DNA of 64,000 nt from Ptiloglossa arizonensis (GCF_051014685.1 NW_027478597.1:310001-374000), one strand, 5' to 3'; positions 1 to 13,600 are shown, counted from the stretch's first letter. The notes: a model not told the origin generated them from the sequence alone. Numbers and translations are program-made.

Positions 1-875
1 GCATCAGAACTGCGAAAATTTTGAGTTTCTCAAGCGTTTCTTACCTACAAACTGCCACATCTCGCGAACGGATTGACCAATCCGCAAAATTTCTGATGCA
101 TCTAAAAGTAGAAACTAGCCCGATTACAACGGTATGCGTACTTTTCCCCTAGGCCGTACTAGTTGTTGGTTTCGAGCATCAGAACTGCGACAATTTTGAG
201 TTTCTCAAGCGTTTCTTACCTCCAAACTGCCATATCTCGCGAACGGATTGACCAATCCGCAAAATTTCTGTTGCATCTGAAAGTAGAAACTCGCCCGATT
301 ACAACTGTATGCGTACTTTTCCACTAGTCCATTCTAGTTATTCGGTTCGAGCATCAGAACTGCGAAAATGTTGAGTTTCTCAAGCGTTTCTTACCTCCAA
401 ACTGCCATATCTCGCGAACGGATTTACCAATCCGCGAAATTTCTGTTGCATCTGAAAGTAGAAACTCGCCCGATTACAACGATATGCGTACTTTTCCCCT
501 AGGCCGTTCTGGTTATTCTTTTCGAGCATCAGAACTGTGAAAATTTTGAGTTTCTCAAGCGTTTCTTACTTCCAAACTGCCACATCTCGCGAACGGACTG
601 ACCAATCCGCATAATTTCTGATGCATCTGAATGCAGAAACTCGCCCGATTACAACTGTATGCGCACTTTTCCCCTAGTCCGTTCTAGTTATTCGTTTCGA
701 GCATGAGAACTGCGAAAATTTTGAGTTTCTCAAGGGTTTCTTACCTACTAACTGCCACATCTCGCGAAAGGATTGACCAATCCGCAAAATTTCTGATGCA
801 TCTGAAAGCAGAAACTCGCCCGATTACAACGGTATGCGTACTTTTCCCCTAGGCCGCCCTAGTTATTCGTTTCGA

Positions 876-3850
876 GCATCAGAACTGCGAAAATTTTGAG
901 TTTCTCAAGCGTTTCTTACTTCCAAACTGCCATATCTCGCGAACGGATTGACCAATCCGCAAAATTTCTGTTGCATCTGAAAGTAGAAACTCGCCCGATT
1001 ACAACGGTATGCGTACTTTTCCCCTAGGCCGTTCTAGTAATTCGTTTCGAGCATCAGAACAGGGAAAATTTTGAGTTTCTCAAGCGTTTCTTACCTACAA
1101 ACTGCCATATCTCGCGAACGGATTGACCAATCCGCAAAATTTCTGTTGCATCTGAAAGTAGAAACTCGCGCGATTACAACGGTATGCGTACTTTTCCCCT
1201 AGTCCGTTCTAGTTATTCGTTTCGAGCATGAGAACTGTGAAAATTTCGAGTTTCTCAAGCGTTTCTTACCTCCAAACTGCCATATCTCGCGAACGGATTG
1301 ACCAATCCGCAAAATTTCTGTTGCATCTGAAAGTAGAAACCCGCCCGATTACCACGGTATGCGTACTTTTCCCCTAGGCCGTTCTAGTTGTTCGTTTCGA
1401 GCATCAGAACTGTGAAAATTTTGAGTTTCTCAACCGTTTCTTACCTCCAAACTGCCATTTCTCACGAACGGATTGACCAATCCGCAAAATTTCTGTTGCA
1501 TCTGAAAGTAGAAACTCGGCCGATTACAACGGTATGCGTACTATTCGACTAGGCCGTTCTAGTTATGCGGTTCGAGCATCAGAACTGCGAAACTTTTGAG
1601 TTTCTCAAGGGTTTCTTACCTACTAACTGCCACATCTCGCGAACGGATTGACCAATCCGCAAAATTTCTGATGCATCTGAAAGCAGAAACTCGCCCGATT
1701 ACAACGGTATGCGTACTTTTCCCCTAGGCCGCACTAGTTATTCGGTTCGAGCATCAGAACTGCGAAAATTTTGAGTTTCTCAAGCGTTTCTTTCCTCCAA
1801 ACTGCCATATCTCGCGAACGGTTTGACCAATCCGCAAAGTTTCTGATGCATCTGAAAGCAGAAACTCGCCCGATTACAACGGTATGCGTACTTTTCCCCT
1901 AGGCCGCCCTAGTTATTCGTTTCGAGCATCAGAACTGCGAAAATTTTGAGTTTCTCAAGCGTTTCTTACATCCAAACTGCCATATCTCGCGAACGGATTG
2001 ACCAATCCGCAAAATTTCTGTTGCATCTGAAAGTAGAAACTCGCCCGATTACAACGGTATGCGTACTTTTCCCCTAGGCCGTTCTAGTAATTCGTTTCGA
2101 GCATCAGAACATTGAAAATTTTGAGTTTCTCAAGCGTTTCTTACCTACAAACTGCCATATCTCGCGAACGGATTGACCAATCCGCAAAATTTCTGTTGCA
2201 TCTGAAAGTAGAAACTCGCGCGATTACAACGGTATGCGTACTTTTCCCCGAGTCCGTTCTAGTTATTCGTTTCGAGCATGAGAACTGTGAAAATTTCGAG
2301 TTTCTCAAGCGTTTCTTACCTCCAAACTGCCATATCTCGCGAACGGATTGACCAATCCGCAAAATTTCTGTTGCATCTGAAAGTAGAAACCCGCCCGATT
2401 ACCACGGTATGCGTACTTTTCCCCTAGGCCGTTCTAGTTGTTCGTTTCGAGCATCAGAACTGTGAAAATTTTGAGTTTCTCAACCGTTTCTTACCTCCAA
2501 ACTGCCATTTCTCACGAACGGATTGACCAATCCGCAAAATTTCTGTTGCATCTGAAAGTAGAAACTCGGCCGATTACAACGGTATGCGTACTATTCGACT
2601 AGGCCGTTCTAGTTATTCGGTTCGTGCATCAGAACTGCGAAACTTTTGAGTTTCTCAAGGGTTTCTTACCTACTAACTGCCACATCTCGCGAACGGATTG
2701 ACCAATCCGCAAAATTTCTGATGCATCTGAAAGCAGAAAATCGCCCGATTACAACGGTATGCGTACTTTTCCCCTAGGCCGCACTAGTTATTCGGTTCGA
2801 GCATCAGAACTGCGAAAATTTTGAGTTTCTCAAGCGTTTCTTTCCTCCAAACTGCCATATCTCGCGAACGGTTTGACCAATCCGCAAAATTTCTGTTGCA
2901 TCTGAAAGTAGAAACTCGCCCGATTACAACGGTATGCGTACTTTTCCCCTAGGCCGTTCTAGTAATTCGTTTCGAGCATCAGAACATTGAAAATTTTGAG
3001 TTTCTCAAGCGTTTCTTACCTACAAACTGCCATATCTCGCGAACGGATTGACCAATCCGCAAAATTTCTGTTGCATCTGAAAGTAGAAACTCGCGCGATT
3101 ACAACGGTATGCGTACTTTTCCCCGAGTCCGTTCTAGTTATTCGTTTCGAGCATGAGAACTGTGAAAATTTCGAGTTTCTCAAGCGTTTCTTACCTCCAA
3201 ACTGCCATATCTCGCGAACGGATTGACCAATCCGCAAAATTTCTGTTGCATCTGAAAGTAGAAACCCGCCCGATTACCACGGTATGCGTACTTTTCCCCT
3301 AGGCCGTTCTAGTTGTTCGTTTCGAGCATCAGAACTGTGAAAATTTTGAGTTTCTCAACCGTTTCTTACCTCCAAACTGCCATTTCTCACGAACGGATTG
3401 ACCAATCCGCAAAATTTCTGTTGCATCTGAAAGTAGAAACTCGGCCGATTACAACGGTATGCGTACTATTCGACTAGGCCGTTCTAGTTATTCGGTTCGT
3501 GCATCAGAACTGCGAAACTTTTGAGTTTCTCAAGGGTTTCTTACCTACTAACTGCCACATCTCGCGAACGGATTGACCAATCCGCAAAATTTCTGATGCA
3601 TCTGAAAGCAGAAAATCGCCCGATTACAACGGTATGCGTACTTTTCCCCTAGGCCGCACTAGTTATTCGGTTCGAGCATCAGAACTGCGAAAATTTTGAG
3701 TTTCTCAAGCGTTTCTTTCCTCCAAACTGCCATATCTCGCGAACGGTTTGACCAATCCGCAAAATTTCTGTTGCATCTGAAAGTAGAAACTCGCCCGATT
3801 ACAACGGTATGCGTACTTTTCGCCTAGGCCGTCCTAGTTATTCGTTTCGA
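876..3850 (+). repeat. Nested 6-monomer HOR in block 1 (6 + 6 + 5 monomers)
   Basis: Units at 876-1,925, 1,926-2,975 and 2,976-3,850. The repeating order is: TTACTTCC/TACATCC monomer ending AGTAATTCG; AGGGAAAATT or ATTGAAAATT monomer with CTCGCGCGATT; GCATGAGAACTGTG monomer with GAAACCCGCC; CTCAACCG monomer with TCTCACGAAC and ACTCGGCC; AAACTTTTGAG monomer; TTCTTTCCTCC monomer with ACGGTTTGACC. The third unit lacks the first monomer because the preceding monomer is a chimera (see 2,801-2,975). Confidence 0.85.
2801..2975 (+). repeat. Chimeric monomer: mapped unequal-crossover junction
   Basis: The left part matches the monomer at 3,676 (TTTCCTCC, and ACGGTTTGACC with its diagnostic T at 2,872). 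The right part matches the monomer at 1,926 (CCCCTAGGCCGTTCTAGTAATTCG region, first diagnostic base C at 2,947 where 3,676 type has G in TTCGCCTAGG). The switch therefore lies in the identical stretch 2,873-2,946. The next monomer (2,976) restarts the 2,101 series. This is the expected product of misaligned crossover between sister arrays, adding 875 bp. Block 2 retains the unrecombined order (7,351-7,525 followed by 7,526). Confidence 0.8.
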
Positions 3851-5425
3851 GCATCAGAACTGCGAAAATTTTGAGTTTCTCAGGCGTTTCTTACCTCCAA
3901 ACTGCCATATCTCGCGAACGGATTGACCAATCCGCAAAATTTCTGTTGCATCTGAAAGTAGAAACTCGCCCGAATACAACGGTATGCGTACTTTTCCCCT
4001 AGGCCGTTCTAGTTATTCGTTTCGAGCATCAGAACTGCGAAAATTTTGAGTTTCTCAAGCGTTTCTTACTTCCAAACTGCCATATCTCGCGAACGGATTG
4101 ACCAATCCGCAAAATTTCTGTTGCATCTGAAGGTAGAAACTCGCCCGATTACAACTGTATGCGTACTTTTCCCCTAGTCCGTTCTAGTTATTCGGTTCGA
4201 GCATCAGAACTGCGAAAATGTTGAGTTTCTCAAGCGTTTCTTACCTCCAAACTGCCATATCTCGCGAACGGATTGCCCAATCCGCAAAATTTCTGTTGCA
4301 TCTGAAAGTAGAAACTAGCCCGATTACAACTGTGTGCGTACTTTTCCCCTAGTCCGTTCTAGTTATTCGTTTCGAGCATGAGAACTGCGAAAATTTTGAG
4401 TTTCTCAAGCGTTTCTAACCTACAAACTGCGACATCTCGCGAACGGATTGTCCAATCCGCAAAATTTCTGTTGCATCTGAAAGTAGAAACTCGCCCGATT
4501 ACAACGATATGCGTACTTTTCCCCTAGGCCGTTCTAGTTATTCGTTTCGAGCATCAGAACTGCGAAAATTTTGAGTTTCTCAAGCGTTTCTTACCTACAA
4601 ACTGCCACATCTCGCGAACGGATTGACCAATCCGCAAAATTTCTGATGCATCTAAAAGTAGAAACTAGCCCGATTACAACGGTATGCGTACTTTTCCCCT
4701 AGGCCGTACTAGTTGTTGGTTTCGAGCATCAGAACTGCGACAATTTTGAGTTTCTCAAGCGTTTCTTACCTCCAAACTGCCATATCTCGCGAACGGATTG
4801 ACCAATCCGCAAAATTTCTGTTGCATCTGAAAGTAGAAACTCGCCCGATTACAACTGTATGCGTACTTTTCCACTAGTCCATTCTAGTTATTCGGTTCGA
4901 GCATCAGAACTGCGAAAATGTTGAGTTTCTCAAGCGTTTCTTACCTCCAAACTGCCATATCTCGCGAACGGATTTACCAATCCGCGAAATTTCTGTTGCA
5001 TCTGAAAGTAGAAACTCGCCCGATTACAACGATATGCGTACTTTTCCCCTAGGCCGTTCTGGTTATTCTTTTCGAGCATCAGAACTGTGAAAATTTTGAG
5101 TTTCTCAAGCGTTTCTTACTTCCAAACTGCCACATCTCGCGAACGGACTGACCAATCCGCATAATTTCTGATGCATCTGAATGCAGAAACTCGCCCGATT
5201 ACAACTGTATGCGCACTTTTCCCCTAGTCCGTTCTAGTTATTCGTTTCGAGCATGAGAACTGCGAAAATTTTGAGTTTCTCAAGGGTTTCTTACCTACTA
5301 ACTGCCACATCTCGCGAAAGGATTGACCAATCCGCAAAATTTCTGATGCATCTGAAAGCAGAAACTCGCCCGATTACAACGGTATGCGTACTTTTCCCCT
5401 AGGCCGCCCTAGTTATTCGTTTCGA

Positions 5426-7525
5426 GCATCAGAACTGCGAAAATTTTGAGTTTCTCAAGCGTTTCTTACTTCCAAACTGCCATATCTCGCGAACGGATTG
5501 ACCAATCCGCAAAATTTCTGTTGCATCTGAAAGTAGAAACTCGCCCGATTACAACGGTATGCGTACTTTTCCCCTAGGCCGTTCTAGTAATTCGTTTCGA
5601 GCATCAGAACAGGGAAAATTTTGAGTTTCTCAAGCGTTTCTTACCTACAAACTGCCATATCTCGCGAACGGATTGACCAATCCGCAAAATTTCTGTTGCA
5701 TCTGAAAGTAGAAACTCGCGCGATTACAACGGTATGCGTACTTTTCCCCTAGTCCGTTCTAGTTATTCGTTTCGAGCATGAGAACTGTGAAAATTTCGAG
5801 TTTCTCAAGCGTTTCTTACCTCCAAACTGCCATATCTCGCGAACGGATTGACCAATCCGCAAAATTTCTGTTGCATCTGAAAGTAGAAACCCGCCCGATT
5901 ACCACGGTATGCGTACTTTTCCCCTAGGCCGTTCTAGTTGTTCGTTTCGAGCATCAGAACTGTGAAAATTTTGAGTTTCTCAACCGTTTCTTACCTCCAA
6001 ACTGCCATTTCTCACGAACGGATTGACCAATCCGCAAAATTTCTGTTGCATCTGAAAGTAGAAACTCGGCCGATTACAACGGTATGCGTACTATTCGACT
6101 AGGCCGTTCTAGTTATGCGGTTCGAGCATCAGAACTGCGAAACTTTTGAGTTTCTCAAGGGTTTCTTACCTACTAACTGCCACATCTCGCGAACGGATTG
6201 ACCAATCCGCAAAATTTCTGATGCATCTGAAAGCAGAAACTCGCCCGATTACAACGGTATGCGTACTTTTCCCCTAGGCCGCACTAGTTATTCGGTTCGA
6301 GCATCAGAACTGCGAAAATTTTGAGTTTCTCAAGCGTTTCTTTCCTCCAAACTGCCATATCTCGCGAACGGTTTGACCAATCCGCAAAGTTTCTGATGCA
6401 TCTGAAAGCAGAAACTCGCCCGATTACAACGGTATGCGTACTTTTCCCCTAGGCCGCCCTAGTTATTCGTTTCGAGCATCAGAACTGCGAAAATTTTGAG
6501 TTTCTCAAGCGTTTCTTACTTCCAAACTGCCATATCTCGCGAACGGATTGACCAATCCGCAAAATTTCTGTTGCATCTGAAAGTAGAAACTCGCCCGATT
6601 ACAACGGTATGCGTACTTTTCCCCTAGGCCGTTCTAGTAATTCGTTTCGAGCATCAGAACATTGAAAATTTTGAGTTTCTCAAGCGTTTCTTACCTACAA
6701 ACTGCCATATCTCGCGAACGGATTGACCAATCCGCAAAATTTCTGTTGCATCTGAAAGTAGAAACTCGCGCGATTACAACGGTATGCGTACTTTTCCCCG
6801 AGTCCGTTCTAGTTATTCGTTTCGAGCATGAGAACTGTGAAAATTTCGAGTTTCTCAAGCGTTTCTTACCTCCAAACTGCCATATCTCGCGAACGGATTG
6901 ACCAATCCGCAAAATTTCTGTTGCATCTGAAAGTAGAAACCCGCCCGATTACCACGGTATGCGTACTTTTCCCCTAGGCCGTTCTAGTTGTTCGTTTCGA
7001 GCATCAGAACTGTGAAAATTTTGAGTTTCTCAACCGTTTCTTACCTCCAAACTGCCATTTCTCACGAACGGATTGACCAATCCGCAAAATTTCTGTTGCA
7101 TCTGAAAGTAGAAACTCGGCCGATTACAACGGTATGCGTACTATTCGACTAGGCCGTTCTAGTTATTCGGTTCGTGCATCAGAACTGCGAAACTTTTGAG
7201 TTTCTCAAGGGTTTCTTACCTACTAACTGCCACATCTCGCGAACGGATTGACCAATCCGCAAAATTTCTGATGCATCTGAAAGCAGAAAATCGCCCGATT
7301 ACAACGGTATGCGTACTTTTCCCCTAGGCCGCACTAGTTATTCGGTTCGAGCATCAGAACTGCGAAAATTTTGAGTTTCTCAAGCGTTTCTTTCCTCCAA
7401 ACTGCCATATCTCGCGAACGGTTTGACCAATCCGCAAAATTTCTGTTGCATCTGAAAGTAGAAACTCGCCCGATTACAACGGTATGCGTACTTTTCGCCT
7501 AGGCCGTCCTAGTTATTCGTTTCGA
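5426..7525 (+). repeat. Nested 6-monomer HOR in block 2 (two units)
   Basis: Units 5,426-6,475 and 6,476-7,525, 1,050 bp each, with the same monomer order as in block 1. The second unit ends with the TTCTTTCCTCC monomer carrying TTCGCCTAGGCCGTCC, directly followed by the CTCAGGCG monomer at 7,526. This is the simplest (two-unit) state of the nested HOR. Confidence 0.85.
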
Positions 7526-7700
7526 GCATCAGAACTGCGAAAATTTTGAGTTTCTCAGGCGTTTCTTACCTCCAAACTGCCATATCTCGCGAACGGATTG
7601 ACCAATCCGCAAAATTTCTGTTGCATCTGAAAGTAGAAACTCGCCCGAATACAACGGTATGCGTACTTTTCCCCTAGGCCGTTCTAGTTATTCGTTTCGA

Positions 7701-10150
7701 GCATCAGAACTGCGAAAATTTTGAGTTTCTCAAGCGTTTCTTAACTCCAAACTGCCATATCTCGCGAACGGATTGACCAATCCGCAAAATTTCTGTTGCA
7801 TCTGAAAGTAGAAACTCGCCCGATTCCAACAGTATGCGTACTTTTCCCCTAGGCCATTCTAGTTGTTCGTTTCGAGCATCAGAACTGCGAAAATTTTGAG
7901 TTTCTCAAGCGTTTCTTACCTCCAAACTGCCATATCTCGCGAACGGATTGACCAATCCGCAAAATTTCTGTTGCATCTGAAAGTAGAAACTCGCCCGATT
8001 ACAACTGTATGCGTACTTTTCCCCTAGTCCGTTCTAGTTAATCGGTTCGAGCATCAGAACTGCGAAAATGTTGAGTTTCTCAAGCGTTTCTTACCTCCAA
8101 ACTGCCATATCTCGCGAACGGATTGACCAATCCGCAAAATTTCTGTTGCATCTGAAAGTAGAAACTCGCCCCATTACAACGATATGCGTACTTTTCCCCT
8201 AGGCCGTTCTAGTTATTCGTCTCGAGCATCAGAACTGCGAAACTTTTGAGTTTCTCAAGGGTTTCTTACCTACTAACTGCCACATCTCGCGAACGGATTG
8301 ACCAATCCGCAAAATTTCTGATGCATCTGAAAGCAGAAACTCGCCTGATTACAACGGTATGCGTACTGTTCCCCTAGGCCGCCCTAGTTATTCGTTTCGA
8401 GCATCAGAACTGCGAAAATTTTGAGTTTCTCAAGCGTTTCTTACTTCCAAACTGCCATATCTCGCGAACGGATTGACCAATCCGCAAAATTTCTGTTGCA
8501 TCTGAAAGTAGAAACTCGCCCGATTACAACGGTATGCGTACTTTTCCCCTAGGCCGTTCTAGTAATTCGTTTCGAGCATCAGAACAGCGAAAATTTTGAG
8601 TTTCTCAAGCGTTTCTTACTTCCAAACTGCCATATCTCGCGAACGGATTGACCAATCCGCAAAATTTCTGTTGCATCTGAAGGTAGAAACTCGCCCCATT
8701 ACAACGATATGCGTACTTTTCCCCTAGGCCGTTCTAGTTATTCGTCTCGAGCATCAGAACTGCGAAACTTTTGAGTTTCTCAAGGGTTTCTTACCTACTA
8801 ACTGCCACATCTCGCGAACGGATTGACCTATCCGCAAAATTTCTGTTGCATCTGAAAGTAGAAACTCGCCCGATTACAACGGTATGCGTACTTTTCCCCT
8901 AGGCCGTTCTAGTTATTCGTTTCGAGCATCAGAACTGCGAAAATTTTGAGTTTCTCAAGCGTTTCTTACCTCCAAACTGCCATATCTCGCGAACGGATTG
9001 ACCAATCCGCAAAATTTCTGTTGCATCTGAAGGTAGAAACTCGCGCGATTACAACGGTATGCGTACTTTTACCCTAGGCCGTTCTAGTTATTCGTTTCGA
9101 GCATGAGAACTGTGAAAATTTCGAGTTTCTCAAGCGTTTCTTACCTCCAAACTGCCATATCTCGCGAACGGATTGACTAATCCGCAAAATTTCTGTTACA
9201 TCTGAAAGTATTAACTCGCCCGATTACAACGGTATGTGTACTTTTCCCCTAGGCCGTTCTAGTTGTTCGTTTCGAGCATCAGAACTGTGAAAATTTTGAG
9301 TTTCTCAACCGTTTCTTACCTCCAAACTGCCATATCTCACGAACGGATTGACCAATCCGCAAAATTTCTGTTGCATCTGAAAGGAGAAACTCGGCCGATT
9401 ACAACGGTATGCGTACTTTTCCACTAGGCCGTTCTCGTTATTCGTTTCGAGCATCAAAACTGCGAAAATTTTGAGTTTCTCAAGCGTTTCTTACTTCCAA
9501 ACTGCCATATCTCGCGAACGGACTGACCAATCCGCAAAATTTCTGTTGCATCTGAAGGTAGAAACTCGCCCGATTACAACGGTATGCGTACTTTTCCCCT
9601 AGGCCGTTCTAGTTATTCGTCTCGAGCATCAGAACTGCGAAAATTTTGAGTTTCTCAAGGGTTTCTTACCTACTAACTGCCACATCTCGCGAAAGCATTG
9701 ACCAATCCGCAAAATTTCTGATGCATCTGAAAGCAGAAACTCGCCCGATTACAACGGTATGCGTACTTTTCCCCTAGGCCGCCCTAGTTATTCGTTTCGA
9801 GCATCAGAACTGCGAAAATTTTGAGTTTCTCAAGCGTTTCTTACCTCCAAACTGCCATATCTCGCGAACGGTTTGACCAATCCGCAAAATTTCTGTTGCA
9901 TCTGAAAGTAGAAACTCGCCCGATTACAACGATATGCGTACTTTTCCCCTAGGCCGTTCTGGTTATTCTTTTCGAGCATCAGAACTGTGAAAATTTTGAG
10001 TTTCTCAAGCGTTTCTTACCTCCAAACTGCCATATCTCGCGAACGGATTGACCAATCCGCAAAATTTCTGTTGCATCTGAAAGTAGAAACTCGCCCGATT
10101 ACAACGGTATACGTACTTTTCCCCTAGGCAGTTCTAGTTATTCGTTTGGA
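7701..10150 (+). repeat. 14-monomer segment present in block 2, absent from block 1
   Basis: In block 1 the CTCAGGCG monomer (3,851, with CCCGAATACAAC) is followed directly by the TTACTTCC/GAAGGTAG monomer (4,026). In block 2 the equivalent monomers are 7,526 and 10,151, separated by these 2,450 bp. The first five block 3 monomers after 14,701 follow block 2 order, so a deletion in block 1 is the simpler reading, but an insertion shared by blocks 2 and 3 is not excluded. Confidence 0.7.
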
Positions 10151-10675
10151 GCATCAGAACTGCGAAAATTTTGAGTTTCTCAAGCGTTTCTTACTTCCAA
10201 ACTGCCATATCTCGCGAACGGATTGACCAATCCGCAAAATTTCTGTTGCATCTGAAGGTAGAAACTCGCCCGATTACAACTGTATGCGTACTTTTCCCCT
10301 AGTCCGTTCTAGTTATTCGGTTCGAGCATCAGAACTGCGAAAATGTTGAGTTTCTCAAGCGTTTCTTACCTCCAAACTGCCATATCTCGCGAACGGATTG
10401 ACCAATCCGCAAAATTTCTGTTGCATCTGAAAGTAGAAACTAGCCCGAATACAACTGTGTGCGTACTTTTCCCCTAGTCCGTTCTAGTTATTCGTTTCGA
10501 GCATGAGAACTGCGAAAATTTTGAGTTTCTCAAGCGTTTCTAACCTACAAACTGCGACATCTCGCGAACGGATTGTCCAATCCGCAAAATTTCTGTTGCA
10601 TCTGAAAGTAGAAACTCGCCCGATTACAACGATATGCGTACTTTTCCCCTAGGCCGTTCTAGTTATTCGTTTCGA

Positions 10676-13600
10676 GCATCAGAACTGCGAAAATTTTGAG
10701 TTTCTCAAGCGTTTCTTACCTACAAACTGCCACATCTCGCGAACGGATTGACCAATCCGCAAAATTTCTGATGCATCTAAAAGTAGAAACTAGCCCGATT
10801 ACAACGGTATGCGTACTTTTCCCCTAGGCCGTACTAGTTGTTGGTTTCGAGCATCAGAACTGCGACAATTTTGAGTTTCTCAAGCGTTTCTTACCTCCAA
10901 ACTGCCATATCTCGCGAACGGATTGACCAATCCGCAAAATTTCTGTTGCATCTGAAAGTAGAAACTCGCCCGATTACAACTGTATGCGTACTTTTCCACT
11001 AGTCCATTCTAGTTATTCGGTTCGAGCATCAGAACTGCGAAAATGTTGAGTTTCTCAAGCGTTTCTTACCTCCAAACTGCCATATCTCGCGAACGGATTT
11101 ACCAATCCGCGAAATTTCTGTTGCATCTGAAAGTAGAAACTCGCCCGATTACAACGATATGCGTACTTTTCCCCTAGGCCGTTCTGGTTATTCTTTTCGA
11201 GCATCAGAACTGTGAAAATTTTGAGTTTCTCAAGCGTTTCTTACTTCCAAACTGCCACATCTCGCGAACGGACTGACCAATCCGCATAATTTCTGATGCA
11301 TCTGAATGCAGAAACTCGCCCGATTACAACTGTATGCGCACTTTTCCCCTAGTCCGTTCTAGTTATTCGTTTCGAGCATGAGAACTGCGAAAATTTTGAG
11401 TTTCTCAAGGGTTTCTTACCTACTAACTGCCACATCTCGCGAAAGGATTGACCAATCCGCAAAATTTCTGATGCATCTGAAAGCAGAAACTCGCCCGATT
11501 ACAACGGTATGCGTACTTTTCCCCTAGGCCGCCCTAGTTATTCGTTTCGAGCATCAGAACTGCGAAAATTTTGAGTTTCTCAAGCGTTTCTTACTTCCAA
11601 ACTGCCATATCTCGCGAACGGATTGACCAATCCGCAAAATTTCTGTTGCATCTGAAAGTAGAAACTCGCCCGATTACAACGGTATGCGTACTTTTCCCCT
11701 AGGCCGTTCTAGTAATTCGTTTCGAGCATCAGAACAGGGAAAATTTTGAGTTTCTCAAGCGTTTCTTACCTACAAACTGCCATATCTCGCGAACGGATTG
11801 ACCAATCCGCAAAATTTCTGTTGCATCTGAAAGTAGAAACTCGCGCGATTACAACGGTATGCGTACTTTTCCCCTAGTCCGTTCTAGTTATTCGTTTCGA
11901 GCATGAGAACTGTGAAAATTTCGAGTTTCTCAAGCGTTTCTTACCTCCAAACTGCCATATCTCGCGAACGGATTGACCAATCCGCAAAATTTCTGTTGCA
12001 TCTGAAAGTAGAAACCCGCCCGATTACCACGGTATGCGTACTTTTCCCCTAGGCCGTTCTAGTTGTTCGTTTCGAGCATCAGAACTGTGAAAATTTTGAG
12101 TTTCTCAACCGTTTCTTACCTCCAAACTGCCATTTCTCACGAACGGATTGACCAATCCGCAAAATTTCTGTTGCATCTGAAAGTAGAAACTCGGCCGATT
12201 ACAACGGTATGCGTACTATTCGACTAGGCCGTTCTAGTTATGCGGTTCGAGCATCAGAACTGCGAAACTTTTGAGTTTCTCAAGGGTTTCTTACCTACTA
12301 ACTGCCACATCTCGCGAACGGATTGACCAATCCGCAAAATTTCTGATGCATCTGAAAGCAGAAACTCGCCCGATTACAACGGTATGCGTACTTTTCCCCT
12401 AGGCCGCACTAGTTATTCGGTTCGAGCATCAGAACTGCGAAAATTTTGAGTTTCTCAAGCGTTTCTTTCCTCCAAACTGCCATATCTCGCGAACGGTTTG
12501 ACCAATCCGCAAAGTTTCTGATGCATCTGAAAGCAGAAACTCGCCCGATTACAACGGTATGCGTACTTTTCCCCTAGGCCGCCCTAGTTATTCGTTTCGA
12601 GCATCAGAACTGCGAAAATTTTGAGTTTCTCAAGCGTTTCTTACTTCCAAACTGCCATATCTCGCGAACGGATTGACCAATCCGCAAAATTTCTGTTGCA
12701 TCTGAAAGTAGAAACTCGCCCGATTACAACGGTATGCGTACTTTTCCCCTAGGCCGTTCTAGTAATTCGTTTCGAGCATCAGAACATTGAAAATTTTGAG
12801 TTTCTCAAGCGTTTCTTACCTACAAACTGCCATATCTCGCGAACGGATTGACCAATCCGCAAAATTTCTGTTGCATCTGAAAGTAGAAACTCGCGCGATT
12901 ACAACGGTATGCGTACTTTTCCCCTAGTCCGTTCTAGTTATTCGTTTCGAGCATGAGAACTGTGAAAATTTCGAGTTTCTCAAGCGTTTCTTACCTCCAA
13001 ACTGCCATATCTCGCGAACGGATTGACCAATCCGCAAAATTTCTGTTGCATCTGAAAGTAGAAACCCGCCCGATTACCACGGTATGCGTACTTTTCCCCT
13101 AGGCCGTTCTAGTTGTTCGTTTCGAGCATCAGAACTGTGAAAATTTTGAGTTTCTCAACCGTTTCTTACCTCCAAACTGCCATTTCTCACGAACGGATTG
13201 ACCAATCCGCAAAATTTCTGTTGCATCTGAAAGTAGAAACTCGGCCGATTACAACGGTATGCGTACTATTCGACTAGGCCGTTCTAGTTATGCGGTTCGA
13301 GCATCAGAACTGCGAAACTTTTGAGTTTCTCAAGGGTTTCTTACCTACTAACTGCCACATCTCGCGAACGGATTGACCAATCCGCAAAATTTCTGATGCA
13401 TCTGAAAGCAGAAACTCGCCCGATTACAACGGTATGCGTACTTTTCCCCTAGGCCGCACTAGTTATTCGGTTCGAGCATCAGAACTGCGAAAATTTTGAG
13501 TTTCTCAAGCGTTTCTTTCCTCCAAACTGCCATATCTCGCGAACGGTTTGACCAATCCGCAAAGTTTCTGATGCATCTGAAAGCAGAAACTCGCCCGATT

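Larger units (their letters stand above)
1..4550 (+). repeat. Long HOR block 1 (26 monomers)
   Basis: Twenty-six monomers (26 x 175 = 4,550) after which the block-start variants recur at 4,551. Shared rare variants include the ACTAGTTGTTGGTTTCGAG tail of monomer 1, the AGGGAAAATT start at 1,061 and 5,611, and the GTTATGCGG tail at 1,561 and 6,111. Compared with block 2 it carries a 5-monomer insertion (one extra copy of 2,101-2,975 type monomers) and lacks 14 monomers equivalent to 7,701-10,150. 35 - 14 + 5 = 26, so these two events explain the length difference. Up to about 2,100 the two blocks look nearly identical; one difference noticed is ACATCC at 1,969 against ACTTCC at 6,519. Confidence 0.85.
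4551..10675 (+). repeat. Long HOR block 2 (35 monomers)
   Basis: Thirty-five monomers (6,125 bp) between the recurrences of the block-start variants at 4,551 and 10,676. Its last three monomers (10,151-10,675) match 4,026-4,550, the last three of block 1, in the same order, including ACAACTGTGTGCG and the TAACCTACAAACTGCGAC variant. It has two copies of the nested 6-monomer HOR and an additional 14 monomers (7,701-10,150) absent from block 1. It is the longest version of this HOR seen in full, but whether it is the ancestral form is not determined by the window. Confidence 0.85.
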
